A stretch of 64,000 nt of DNA from positions 62,001 to 126,000 of the forward strand of contig JAGHQL010000007.1 of the NCBI GenBank assembly GCA_020080175.1, read 5' to 3'. Origin of the DNA: Glutinoglossum americanum. Taxonomy: Eukaryota; Ascomycota; Geoglossomycetes; Geoglossales; Geoglossaceae. A program made the translations under genes and the position numbers. Positions 53,599-64,000 of the stretch are shown one piece after another; position 1 is the first letter of the stretch, and each line of letters starts with the position of its first letter. The notes below the pieces were generated by a model. That model saw nothing but the letters and a program-made list of their open reading frames with translations, did no database searches and was not told the origin of the DNA.

Positions 53599-54432
53599 CG
53601 TGGTGGTCTAGACCCGAGTGTTGATGTTAAATGTGACGGTCCAAGGAAAACACGGTGCGTGAGTATAGAGTCAAGGGTATGTAGGCAGGTCAAGTTACGG
53701 GAAAACGCGGAAATATAGCCGTTTAGTTTCGCTGATTCTAAAGTTTCCGTGGCTGACACATTCTTTAAGACCTATTAGGACACCCGGTTCGAAAGCTTCC
53801 AAGGTTTTAGATCAGCCACACCCTAGTAACATAGGATACCGTTGCATTCCAGAAGCATTCTAGAAGGTGGGGACTAACAACCTACTAGCGGCTCCATCCA
53901 TCAGGATTGGGTAGTATAATTTCTCATGTAATGAATGATTCGCCCAGCTGCCACTGGCGCTATCATAACTACGTCGATCATATTCCCCTCCATATATTAG
54001 GACGTTTTACGAGAATACCATATTCTGTCCCCCTATTGTCCCCAAATACGGATTGGTCTAGAAACTAGCCGCGTAGAACCAAAACGCGATTATTATCCAA
54101 GGAACAATAGACACAATGGAACCACCCCAAAGACGTAAGCAAACCCAAAACCACAGCCACGCACACCCACCGAAACACACTACTCATGAATCTATCCTAA
54201 AATAAAAAAAAATAGCATCCAGAAATACTCCATCTGTAGCTGTTAGAAGCCGCTGAGAGGTAACACCAAGACCCTTCAATTCAAGTAGATTGAGATGAGA
54301 GTGCTAACACGTCCTTTTTTCCAGAAAGAATAACAACAAATAACACACCACAACACCACAACCGCACCCACCACAACTCCACCCACCCCAGACCCCAACA
54401 CCACCAAACCAAAAAAAAAAAACGAACCCAAA
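53599..54432. other. Intergenic region with a possible leader intron
   Basis: A short ATG-led stretch at 54115 (M-E-P-P-Q-R) ends in a donor GTAAGC at 54134. The sequence GTGCTAACAC then TTTTTTCCAG (ending 54323) completes a perfect intron pattern. The exon that would follow is CA-rich like a leader. This suggests a spliced transcript running into the 116-aa frame at 54433. Confidence 0.35.
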
Positions 54433-54783
54433 ATGTTCCTTTTCCCCTTCGCCTTCCTCCTCCCCTCCCTCCTTCCCCCCCTCTTCCTCATATCCCTCGC
54501 CCTTACCACCACCATGCCAATCCACGATCCCGAAAACCACCTTCCGCTGGATCACAACCCTTTTTCCGATAGCGAACTAAAGGATGAGGATGATTGTTGT
54601 GATGACGAAGAGAAGGGAGGGGTGTTGGACCGTGAGGGGTTGGGCCTGAGGAGGAGAGTGGGACGAGTGTTGGAGGAGGTGGTTGAGAGGGTCGTGGAGG
54701 GGTGCTTGGTCAAGAGTGTAGAGAGGTTGGTTGAGGGAGGGATGTGGGAAGGAGGGGAGCTGGTTGATTGGGAGGTGGATTGA
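54433..54783 (+). CDS. Doubtful small membrane or secreted protein, 116 aa
   Basis: The frame starts in a good context (CCCAAAATGT) after a CA-rich, leader-like stretch and a likely spliced upstream exon. Residues about 1-28 are very hydrophobic (M-F-L-F-P-F-A-F-L-L-P-S-L-L-P-P-L-F-L-I), as in a signal anchor. The rest is acidic (D-D-C-C-D-D-E-E) and then a Glu/Val/Arg helix. I know no family. Its strand-skewed, low-complexity sequence (C/T-rich then G-rich) also gives an open frame on the other strand, so it could be chance. Confidence 0.35.
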   Translation: MFLFPFAFLLPSLLPPLFLISLALTTTMPIHDPENHLPLDHNPFSDSELKDEDDCCDDEEKGGVLDREGLGLRRRVGRVLEEVVERVVEGCLVKSVERLVEGGMWEGGELVDWEVD

Positions 54784-55552
54784 TTGATCGGAATATGCGA
54801 GTGTGCGGGGTGGGGGCGAGCGGGTTTCTGACGTGTACATGTGCGAGGTACGTTTTCTCCCTCTTCATTTCTTTATCTATATCGAGTTTTGCATCGCGCT
54901 GACAACCGCCGTCCCCCAGAGAATTAAACAAAAAATACACAATTCCCTAGCCAGCAGTCGAGCCACCAGGATTACTTTTCGTACAACACTTCAAAATACC
55001 AAAACCGATATACGCCGATCCACCACGCCCCCCCACTACTCGTTCGTAACACTCATGGATTCCGGCCCCAAACCAAGCCAACGATAACGGAACCATTAAG
55101 CCATAGTTTCCCACTCTGCGAATGCACGAGAAAACAGTAATGATGCATGAGCAAATGGATATGATGATAATGCGGAACATTTTAAGGAAGTTTTGACAAT
55201 ATGAAAAGAGACCCAGTGCATAATGACCTGAAAACGCCAAGGAACTCGAAAAATACTGTGGTATCGCTGCGTGAGATGGAGTGCAATAAGGAATTAAGAA
55301 ATAAAACCAAAAAGGAAATATGGGAGAGAAATGTTGGGCGCGGCTCAGCCCGAGACGCCGAGAGCCTCGTGCGCACCCCTCACCAACTATTTCAGAGCCT
55401 CCCTCTATCGTTCTTCATGCCGTTGTTCGTGATCCAGACTTGTGTAACCGCTCCCGTCAATTGTTATCCAAAACATTCCTTCCGACGCAACTCCCCAACC
55501 TGCAGCAACCTAATTGCCTGAGGTCTCGCACCCAACAAACATTATGTCCATC
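54784..55552. other. Intergenic region
   Basis: A 769-bp convergent spacer. I see only short open frames without family or splice support. Confidence 0.45.
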
Positions 55553-55729
55553 TCACATTTTCTCCGTCCATGAAGCGAACTTCTCGCTCTTCTCGCCCGA
55601 CATGCGCACGAGGAGGCGAGGCCGTTGGAGGGGCTTCTTGTCAGGGTATCGCTCGCCAGCCCTGACGGCGAGGGGAACGGCGAGGTAGATTCCAAAGGCG
55701 AAGATGACGAGGACAGCGGGCAGGGCCAT
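55553..55729 (-). CDS. Small membrane protein, 58 aa, unnamed
   Basis: A minus-strand frame of 58 codons from ATG at 55729, too short for most gene finders. Start context CAAAATGG is ideal. The protein begins with a clean hydrophobic helix (M-A-L-P-A-V-L-V-I-F-A-F-G-I-Y-L-A-V-P-L), followed by A-V-R-A-G-E-R-Y-P-D and a basic, polar tail (K-K-P-L-Q-R-P-R-L-L-V-R). It has the layout of small subunits of mitochondrial or ER membrane complexes. Composition is not skewed like the surrounding DNA. I cannot name it. Confidence 0.55.
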   Translation of the reverse strand: MALPAVLVIFAFGIYLAVPLAVRAGERYPDKKPLQRPRLLVRMSGEKSEKFASWTEKM

Positions 55730-57085
55730 TTTGAGATTGGGTTGGGTGTGTGTAGGTTATGTGTGTGTGCTTGTCTTTCTTGTTACGAACAAGTTGACTT
55801 GCTTTGTAGGATGTTGCTGTTGGTCTTGTGTGTTGGAACTAGCGGAAGAGTAGACTCTAGATAGCTGTATCGGTACCCGCGTCCCCAAAACGCGCCTTTC
55901 TTCTTATGGAATGAACGACTGTCAACAGGAGAGAAGAAAGTTGAAAAAATTTCTTATGCTTTATGCTTTCTTGGTTCTGTCGAGAGAGAGAGGGAAAAAA
56001 ATTTTTTTTTTGGACTGCGCAGCAGAGGTATATAAACCTCCGAGGGCCGCCTTATCGTACCTGGCCTATCCATGGATTCCATGGGTAGGTCCAGTGACGT
56101 CCAGTCTATTCCATGCCCTACCTCCCTTTCCCGTCCCCCTCAATCAAACCCCAGACCAGTCACCTACTAGCGTGGCTCGAACGCCTCATTCCATCCTCCA
56201 TCACATGTATCCTACCTCTCGTTCATACACAGCCCTTACCGCAAGGAACATTCGTCGAGTCGAACACGCACAGCCTCAACAGCCAGCAAGACGCCCAAGG
56301 CCACCACTTACTACCTGCATATCCACCGGGGGTCCAGGGGTGACGAAGCTTAGATAGAACAGGCGAGACCGACAGGCGGTTCGTCGCAGAATACCCTAGC
56401 TCCAAAGGCTTCAGCTCCGCTCACAGGTTCACCGTGAGATTACCGCATCGGCGCAGGTGGAGGGAGTGCTTGGAGCATTGAGGCTCGATGTGGGGGCCGA
56501 AGGAATTCTAATTTAGGCAACATTTTGTGTCTTGGAGGGCTGTGTCTGCCTATAGCCCATGTCATGCAGCTTCCCGCCCCTTTTGCCGGCGCCCTTTTCA
56601 TTCTATTACTCTCGGTTTGGCACTGTGCAGAGCGAGGTCTACAGAAATTTCTCATTAATTTAGTTTAATCATTTCATTTTGGGAGAAGGATCGGCGGTAA
56701 CTAAAGGTGGAAAGGAGGCTTATGGTAGGAACGGGAGTAATTCGTCCGGACCCTCTAGGATAAGAGGAATCCATGCACCAGGACGTTGGGTTCTTGGCTT
56801 TCGGGACGCTAAACTCTAGTGCGGGGTCACTTTTTCTTCGGTATTTCGTGGCGATGCACACTTTCGCAATGACGAAAACCCAAAATCTCAATGCAGTGTG
56901 CCAGATTCAGAAAAGAAATACTCTCTTTCTTTTTCCAGCTAATAGTATTTATTTCTCAGTCTCAACTTTGCAGCCCCATCCTACGGAAGATAAGCAAACC
57001 GCCACCTCAAACCAACCTGTTTCTGCATTTTTGCCTTTGTTTATGGAACTAAATGGTAGTTAGTAACAAGACAGACTAGGACGTG
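55730..57085. other. Intergenic region, 1.4 kb
   Basis: The left part is the promoter of the 58-aa ORF with CA/GT repeats (near 55745-55775). A T-run is at about 56001-56010. The right part is the 3' flank of the SDR gene. Open frames here (for example 55911-56357) are not supported. Confidence 0.45.
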
Positions 57086-58162
<1,077 letters not shown>

Positions 58163-59176
58163 TTTGGTAGATAGATAGTGAATGATCCGGTGTGATTGCT
58201 GAATGAGACAGAAGGCCAAATGATGGGTGAATGATGGAAGAAATTGACACAAGATCTGGGCTTTAAGAGATATAAGAGCTGAGAGCTCCTTCCCATGGCA
58301 GAGGGGACTAAGCGTCCCAGATCCGGTGTTTCCGAGATCGGGTTATAGCTCCTTTCACGAGAACCTCATTGCGGGAGTAGAGACTTAAAGAAGCCCGCGC
58401 TCGTTCTATTGGGTCGGGCTTTGTCCAAACTACGCTAAGGCTACATGTATATGCCGAACGGTGTCTTACGGATGGATGACACATCAAAGAATAGGCACCC
58501 CCACCCTCAAAAGTCAGGGATTATTGGGGTTACTGGATTATATAATAGGCGTAGATATTTATCCACATTCATTAGGAGTTGGGCCACAGTTGGGCCACAA
58601 TGGCTGATATGCCGAGAAATGTGGGGACTCCTCACGGTATCAGCTGGTTTCGTAACAAAAGCCCTTGCAATGTTCTTTCCGAATGCGGTTCTATATGCGT
58701 CGCCTTCGCTTCCTGAGGCCAATTCAATGCTGACAGCTACATGCTGGAGTCCCACCGCTGGCATGTCTCGCTTAGTCCCGGAGCCAGCGGTTAGGGCTAC
58801 ATTGACACTTGGAATTCACCGAAGCCAACGGTTTCCCCTCATCTACTTTGTCTTCAATTCATCTTTTCGCTGCCCCTCACCATCTCCCTTCAACTTCATT
58901 GCGAAGCCTGCGATGTCGATCTGGCTATTCTTGTACTTTTTCTACATTTGCATTTAGAATCACTGCCTCACTGGCGGGGCATATTGGGCGTTTCTCAATA
59001 ATCATGTGATAGTCTCAAAGCTGTAGTTCTCTTTAGCCACGAGTACACGTCCTGCTAGCTTGCCGAACCCGTTCGACTCTTAATATCATTAGTCCTAAAA
59101 TAACAATTGCTTTTAGATCACACGTTTTCGCAGTACTCTTCGTCAGATCTGGGCGCTTGGTTGCCATCTCGCCTTC
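58163..59176. promoter_or_regulatory. Divergent promoter region, 1.0 kb
   Basis: The spacer serves the SDR gene (left) and the RdRP gene (right). An 11-bp unit GTTGGGCCACA is repeated twice in tandem at 58578-58599. No supported ORF. Confidence 0.4.
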
Positions 59177-62100
59177 ATGGACTCTCCTAGAACTCCGCTC
59201 CAGTCGGACAAGGGAATGAAGGGATTTGTTCAAGCTCTCAATTTAAAATGGCGCTTGTCACTACCGACTGGAAGCTGGTCGCCTCTACCAAAGACCAATG
59301 TTCGGACTGACGAGGAGGTTGAGGCACACAAATGCATCGATTGTATCAGACTCCTATACTTCAAGGACCGTATGGCCCTAGAAAGAGTCGTGAAGAATTT
59401 TGAGGGTGTCACTCAAGATACTATTCCATCGGATGGGTGGATTCATAAACCAAACCAGGAGCAAGACACTCTACCCAGAAGATCAATGTCCTCAGAGGAC
59501 AGACAAACTGATGTTCCCCGGCCAAATCATAACTCGCTAATGAAACGGTTATTGAAGTTCCTCGAGTCGGAAGCTGAACCATTAAGAGCTCGAATGAGGT
59601 CAAGCTCTAAGATTGGGACCCCGCTACCGCGTGCGCGTACTACGACCGCGGGTTCTTCCCCCCCAGACCAAGCTGATCTGGAAGGTCCCACCTTACTTGG
59701 CCAAGGGACGCCACTAGGGCCGCGCTGTGTCACAATAGCCACTGAACACTCGGAACCGGTTGAACTGAATCACAGCCTCGCCTCGATACCTGGTCCAAGT
59801 CAACGCCTTCTCGGTAAGACAGGTGAAACAGAACCAAACTACGGAAGGCTCGGTGGAGACCGCTCGGCTCATTTAAGACATTCTGCTGAGGTTTGTGAGA
59901 ACCTCTACTCCCCCCTGGATGTGAGCCTATCGGCAGCAACTACTGGAAAAAAACTAGGGGCAGTCGGCTCGCAAAGAGAACATACTCATCCGAATAACTT
60001 TGGCAGCGTTCCCGGTGAATCCAACTGCCTAGAATTCACTCATCTATCCCGTCCAAAGGGGCTAGAAGGTCAGCTCCCAATACTTAGTATCGCTTTCCAC
60101 AATTTTCCCTTTGGAAACACTGCTGATACCGCTCTTAGATGGTCGTATTGAGGAAAGAAAGCTATGGCTATACGACAAGGAGAAGGGGAGAGACGACTCA
60201 GAAGACGAGGAGTACTTTACTTCTCAGGAATCGCCACCGTCACCCTCCGTAGATTATGAATCTCGCCAACGGGCAAAGGCTCGTAAGCGTGCCGAACCCT
60301 CTTTCAGGAAGATCCAGGATTGGGTTCCAGTACATGTACCTTCGTTTCCCTCTCAGGGACTGCAAAAATCGCCTACAAGTCCTGCACATTCGCGAAAGCG
60401 TGTCTCTGTGGATTCTGTGGAGCCCCGGCACCGAAAGTCGCCGCGAGCTTGCCCCGGCGAGAGATCCCCTCGTTCAGTAAAAGTGAGCACATTTATGGCA
60501 CAGGATAATCGCTCAATACCTTTCTTTCAACATAGAAATCACCCAGGCGTCCCTCTATTCCCATCGGCGCCTAGCGCAAATACTAGCTTTACCACTAGTG
60601 CTAATAATTCATTTGGTGCGTCTATCTTTTCAGATGCCGGTGGCGACAGTAAGACGACGAATTCCGCAAACACGTCGTTCCGGAGTAGCCCCGGGGGCTC
60701 GTCTAAACACCAATACGAGCCGATAACTAAATGTCACTCTCACACTGAGGGGGCCGAGATGGTGGCGGACCCTGATGGTGCAATAGTTGGCAGCGAAGAT
60801 GAGGCAATGGCGATAGGAGAAAGGGGGAACGAAGATGTCGAGATGACCCTTCTAGCCGAGAGAGGTACCCTACAGTCGCCGAACTTGTCTCGGCCGTTGC
60901 GAGACATGGCGGTTCAAAGCCCCACTCACGTGAACTCGCTGGTTAGCACATACGGTGGCCGCATCGCAAGCTCCACAGACGCCATGAACACGTCTAACAG
61001 GGCGAAGGGTTCCCTGATTGCCCCAAGCATAGAAGAAAAGCTCCTTGGATATAGCCCTTTTGGTTAGTACCATAACTAGTCTGCCTCTTGTTAAGATACT
61101 GAGATGTGAATATATAGCGCAACAAATGCCCAAAGGGTTGAAACGGCGCCCACTCCGGGTAAGATATGAAATTAACCGTATCGCATTGGAGTGTGGCATT
61201 CCCATGAATGAACTTGCTGCAAAGTTCCCTTCCATACCAGGTGAGTACAGTGAAATGTGGTCATGGTTCCGCCGGACAACGCAACTGCAGGGCAAAAATC
61301 TGCCTGAACCTAGCAGCAACAAAGCATGGGAGTCTGCTGGCAAGCATTTCGATAATGTGACCCTGACTGGGGATCTTCTATTCAACCACTTGAAAGAAAA
61401 CCCTCTGCCAAAAGATGGCCCCATCTTCTCATTCCGGCTGAAACCATTAAAACTAGAGAGTTCGTGTCGCCTTTTTCGGAGACTCGGTAATGACCGGTTC
61501 ATTGTCATTAGTCTGCCTCGCATGCTTAGTCTGCCTGCCCACTGGAAGGTGGATAGAGCTGGCTTCCAAGAGGGTGTCATTAACTGGCTAGTAAAAGGCA
61601 GTCACGAGTTTCTTGGAAGGGAGTGGAAAGCCTTCTACTTGAAAATGAAGAGGGGAAAACCCAATCTCGGTGCTGAAAGGGATACAAGCGCCGCCGATAA
61701 GTGGTTGGTCTATTTCTTTGCAGTTGATGGCTGCGATTTCGACGAAGGAACGAAGCCCCCCAAAAAGGGGGAGGCGGTAGGAAGGCATTCGAGAATGACC
61801 CTGAGCGAGATGTTGGAGTGGTTTATGCCATTCGAGCCCAACAAGGACAAAACTTGTTGCAAGGCTTTTGCCCGACTTGCCCTAGGTAGGTTTAGTGATA
61901 CACCAGCACCCCAGCGGTCGGAGTGCTGACGCAGCCAGGGGTGTCCCAAACGCGTAGTACTTTGGTTTTCCGACCAGGGGAGATCAAACGCATCGCAGAC
62001 GAGAAGTCAAGGACTGCAGACGACTCCGGCAAATTCAAGGTCATGAATGATGGATGTGCTCGAATCTCAAAACAAGCCGCACTCGCCGTCGCAGAAATGC

Positions 62101-64000
62101 TGTGCCTAGATGGCAACATGCCGAGCGCCTTCCAAGGTCGCATCGCCGGAGCTAAGGGATTATGGATTGTAGATATTACAGAGGATCCATATAACGACAC
62201 CTTTGGTGATAGAGGTTATTGGATCGAAATCACCGACGAGCAGCTGAAGTTTAGAGGTAATGGTCATCCCACCGACCCCCTCCCCTCCGATCTCCATCTG
62301 CCAGATGATGACGCAATGACATTCGAGGTCAACGCTTGGTCCAAACCGCTCAGGGCCGCCTCTCTGAACTTTCAACTACTCCCCATACTAGAATGTCGAG
62401 GAGTACCAAGGCAGGCCATAGAAAAACACTTGAGAGATGACCTTGAGTTTAAGGTCTCGGACCTCATGGAAGCACTAGAAGACCCTGTGGCTTTCAGAAA
62501 GTGGATCTATGATATGGGCGATACAATTGAAGAACGGGTAAAGAACCAAGGGGTCCAGTTCCAGGGTGGTCTCCCCATCTCTTCGTCCGAGAGAATTAAT
62601 TGGTTTCTGGAGGTATGAACTCCCATCACTTTTTGAGTGAATAAATGCTGACCCCCTTTAAGAGCGGGTTTAGTATAAAGGCTTGCGCCTTCCTCCGAGA
62701 GCTTGCCAGGAATGAAACCAAAAAATATTGCGATCGCCTCAATGAGAAGATGCACATTGAAGTTGGACAGTCAACGTATGCATTCTGCGTTCCAGACCCC
62801 TTAGGTGTTCTTGAAGAGGGAGAGGTGCATTTTGGCTTCTCCTCGACTTTCACAGATCCGCGATCATCGTTCCAGGACACGCTGCTTCATAATAGAGATG
62901 TCTTAGTTGCTCGCCTGCCTGCGGCTCTACCTTCTGACATGCAGAAGGTTAGGCACTACTTGGTCATGTCAGCTTCTTCAAACTTACTTTTCTATAGGTC
63001 CATGCTGTTTTCAAACCTGAGTTGCGACTTCTCAAAGACGTTATTATCTTTTCCACAAAAGGCAGTATGGCGTTGGCCGAAAAGCTTTCCGGAGGGGACT
63101 ATGATGGCGACAGGGTGGGAGAATCCCCCCCCTTCAACGTAATGGCCAACGCTGACAAATTGACGCCAATAAGGTATGGGTCTGTTGGGATCCTGAATTA
63201 GTGAAGGACTTTAAGAACGCTCCCCTACCAGTAAAACCAAAGCGCCTATCAGAGCAATTGGAATATTACGGGATCACGCAGGACAAATGTCAGCTTATGG
63301 ATCTTCCTTTAGACCCCGATGAACGTACTCTCCAGTTTGTCCTCCGAGGTTTTAATTCTAGCCTTGAGGAAGGCCTTATGGGCGCATGCACGAACTTCCA
63401 CGAAAAATTCTGCTACCAGGCTAGGTCAATCAAATCCCCCGAGGCAATAGCACTTGCGATACTGCTCGGGCTCCTAGTAGATAGAGAGAAGCAGGGATAT
63501 ACGTTTACTGAGGAGAACTGGAGGGAATTCCGCCGAAAGGTCTCGCCCACAATACCACCAAAACCAGCTTACAAGGCAAATGATGAGTCGATAAAAACCG
63601 ACCATATCATCGACTACATGGTGTTTGATGTGGCAAAGCCCGTGGTGGAGAAAATTCTAACGGGATTTCAGGAAAGATTTCCGGACCCACCTACGCTTGA
63701 CATCGACTTAGTCAGGCTATGGAAGCAAGAGAAGGAGGCCGCAAGGCGAGATGGAAAACTTCGCCAAGCCCTCGACAACCTGGTACTAGAAATTGATGCC
63801 GTGTGGAATTACTGGCTTAGTTGCAGCAGGGACGAGTCCAGTTTCCCGCTCCGGGTGTGGCGCACTTATAGCCGGTTCAATGAGATAATGCCGAAGGATA
63901 TCGACCATCCGATGTTACAACGATGGAGGGAGGACGCGATTCGCAGTCCCTACTCACATTGGAATTATCTGCGGGCTTCTGCCGCATTCCACAAATACCC
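59177..64000 (+). CDS. RNA-dependent RNA polymerase (quelling/RNAi type), 3' end outside window
   Basis: Makes double-stranded RNA for small-RNA silencing (QDE-1/SAD-1/RRP family). Exons are 59177-60014, 60088-61062, 61118-61885, 61939-62612, 62663-62947, 62998-63114 and 63174-64000 (open at the edge); about 1,494 codons are present. The first roughly 600 residues are a Ser/Pro-rich, low-complexity extension. The core begins near residue 605 (F-A-Q-Q-M-P-K-G-L-K-R). The catalytic loop G-G-D-Y-D-G-D-R-V-W-V-C-W-D is restored by the splice at 63114/63174, with metal-binding Asp at 1214, 1216 and 1218. Flanking family blocks include L-A-L-G-V-S-Q-T-R-S-T-L and C-F-V-P-like stretches (A-F-C-V-P-D-P-L-G-V-L-E-E-G-E-V). 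No stop or lost key residue is seen. The first intron donor is the least certain join. Confidence 0.93.

Noticed and set aside
54276-54555. Minus-strand open frames with Gly/Val/Phe-rich, membrane-like sequence
   Set aside because: They are the mirror of a CA/C-rich leader on the plus strand and are explained by base skew.

Overview
The window reads as nuclear DNA of a filamentous ascomycete (Pezizomycotina). Nearly every gene is broken by short introns of about 47-230 nt with GTRNGT donors, CTAAC/CTGAC-like branch sites and TAG/CAG ends. Several proteins belong to families I know only or mainly from filamentous fungi, such as an Mmc1-type mitochondrial protein, large Pezizomycotina orphans and a quelling-type RNA-dependent RNA polymerase. 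Spacers of 0.3-2.5 kb hold little DNA of mobile origin. I cannot fix the class from sequence alone.

Layout, left to right. 1-5.2 kb: 5' end of an acyl-CoA-synthetase-like gene (-), POM34 (+), HID1/dymeclin-like gene (+). 6-7.4 kb: TAF6 (-). 7.4-10 kb: a long gene-poor stretch ending in a 104-aa orphan (+). 11.5-16.1 kb: SDH3 (-), a 101-aa one-pass membrane orphan (+), a 365-aa putative mitochondrial orphan (-), mitochondrial bL19m (+). 16.7-20.9 kb: a 574-aa orphan (-) and an Mmc1-like gene (+). 21.4 kb: a 3 x 39-bp tandem repeat. 22.7-30.4 kb: GLC8/inhibitor-2 (-) and a 1,742-aa orphan (-). 32.0-32.4 kb: a 342-bp terminal-inverted-repeat element (MITE). 32.5-34.7 kb: an acidic protein with a DFGDF motif (+). 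36.3-38.6 kb: S-adenosylmethionine decarboxylase with a short upstream ORF split by a leader intron. 39-42.8 kb: OXA1 and TAF11 (+). 43.1-43.9 kb: a decayed pogo/Fot1 transposase tail (-). 43.9-50.3 kb: MIM1 (-), SHP1/p47 (+), CFD1 (+), calcineurin A (-). 50.9-55.7 kb: a 186-aa orphan, YAR1, a doubtful 116-aa gene and a 58-aa ORF. 57.1-58.2 kb: a sorbose-reductase-like SDR (-). 59.2 kb to the edge: an RNA-dependent RNA polymerase (+), cut off by the window end.

The genes are mostly housekeeping and do not form one pathway. Mitochondrial functions recur (Sdh3, bL19m, Mmc1-like, Oxa1, Mim1 and the 365-aa orphan), as do phosphatase control (Glc8, calcineurin) and TFIID (TAF6, TAF11). The least ordinary items are the RdRP with its roughly 600-residue disordered N-terminal extension, the spliced upstream ORF of the decarboxylase, the unnamed large and small proteins, and the intact-ended MITE. 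All exon boundaries were worked out by hand from reading frame, splice signals and remembered family sequence; none was checked by transcript data.
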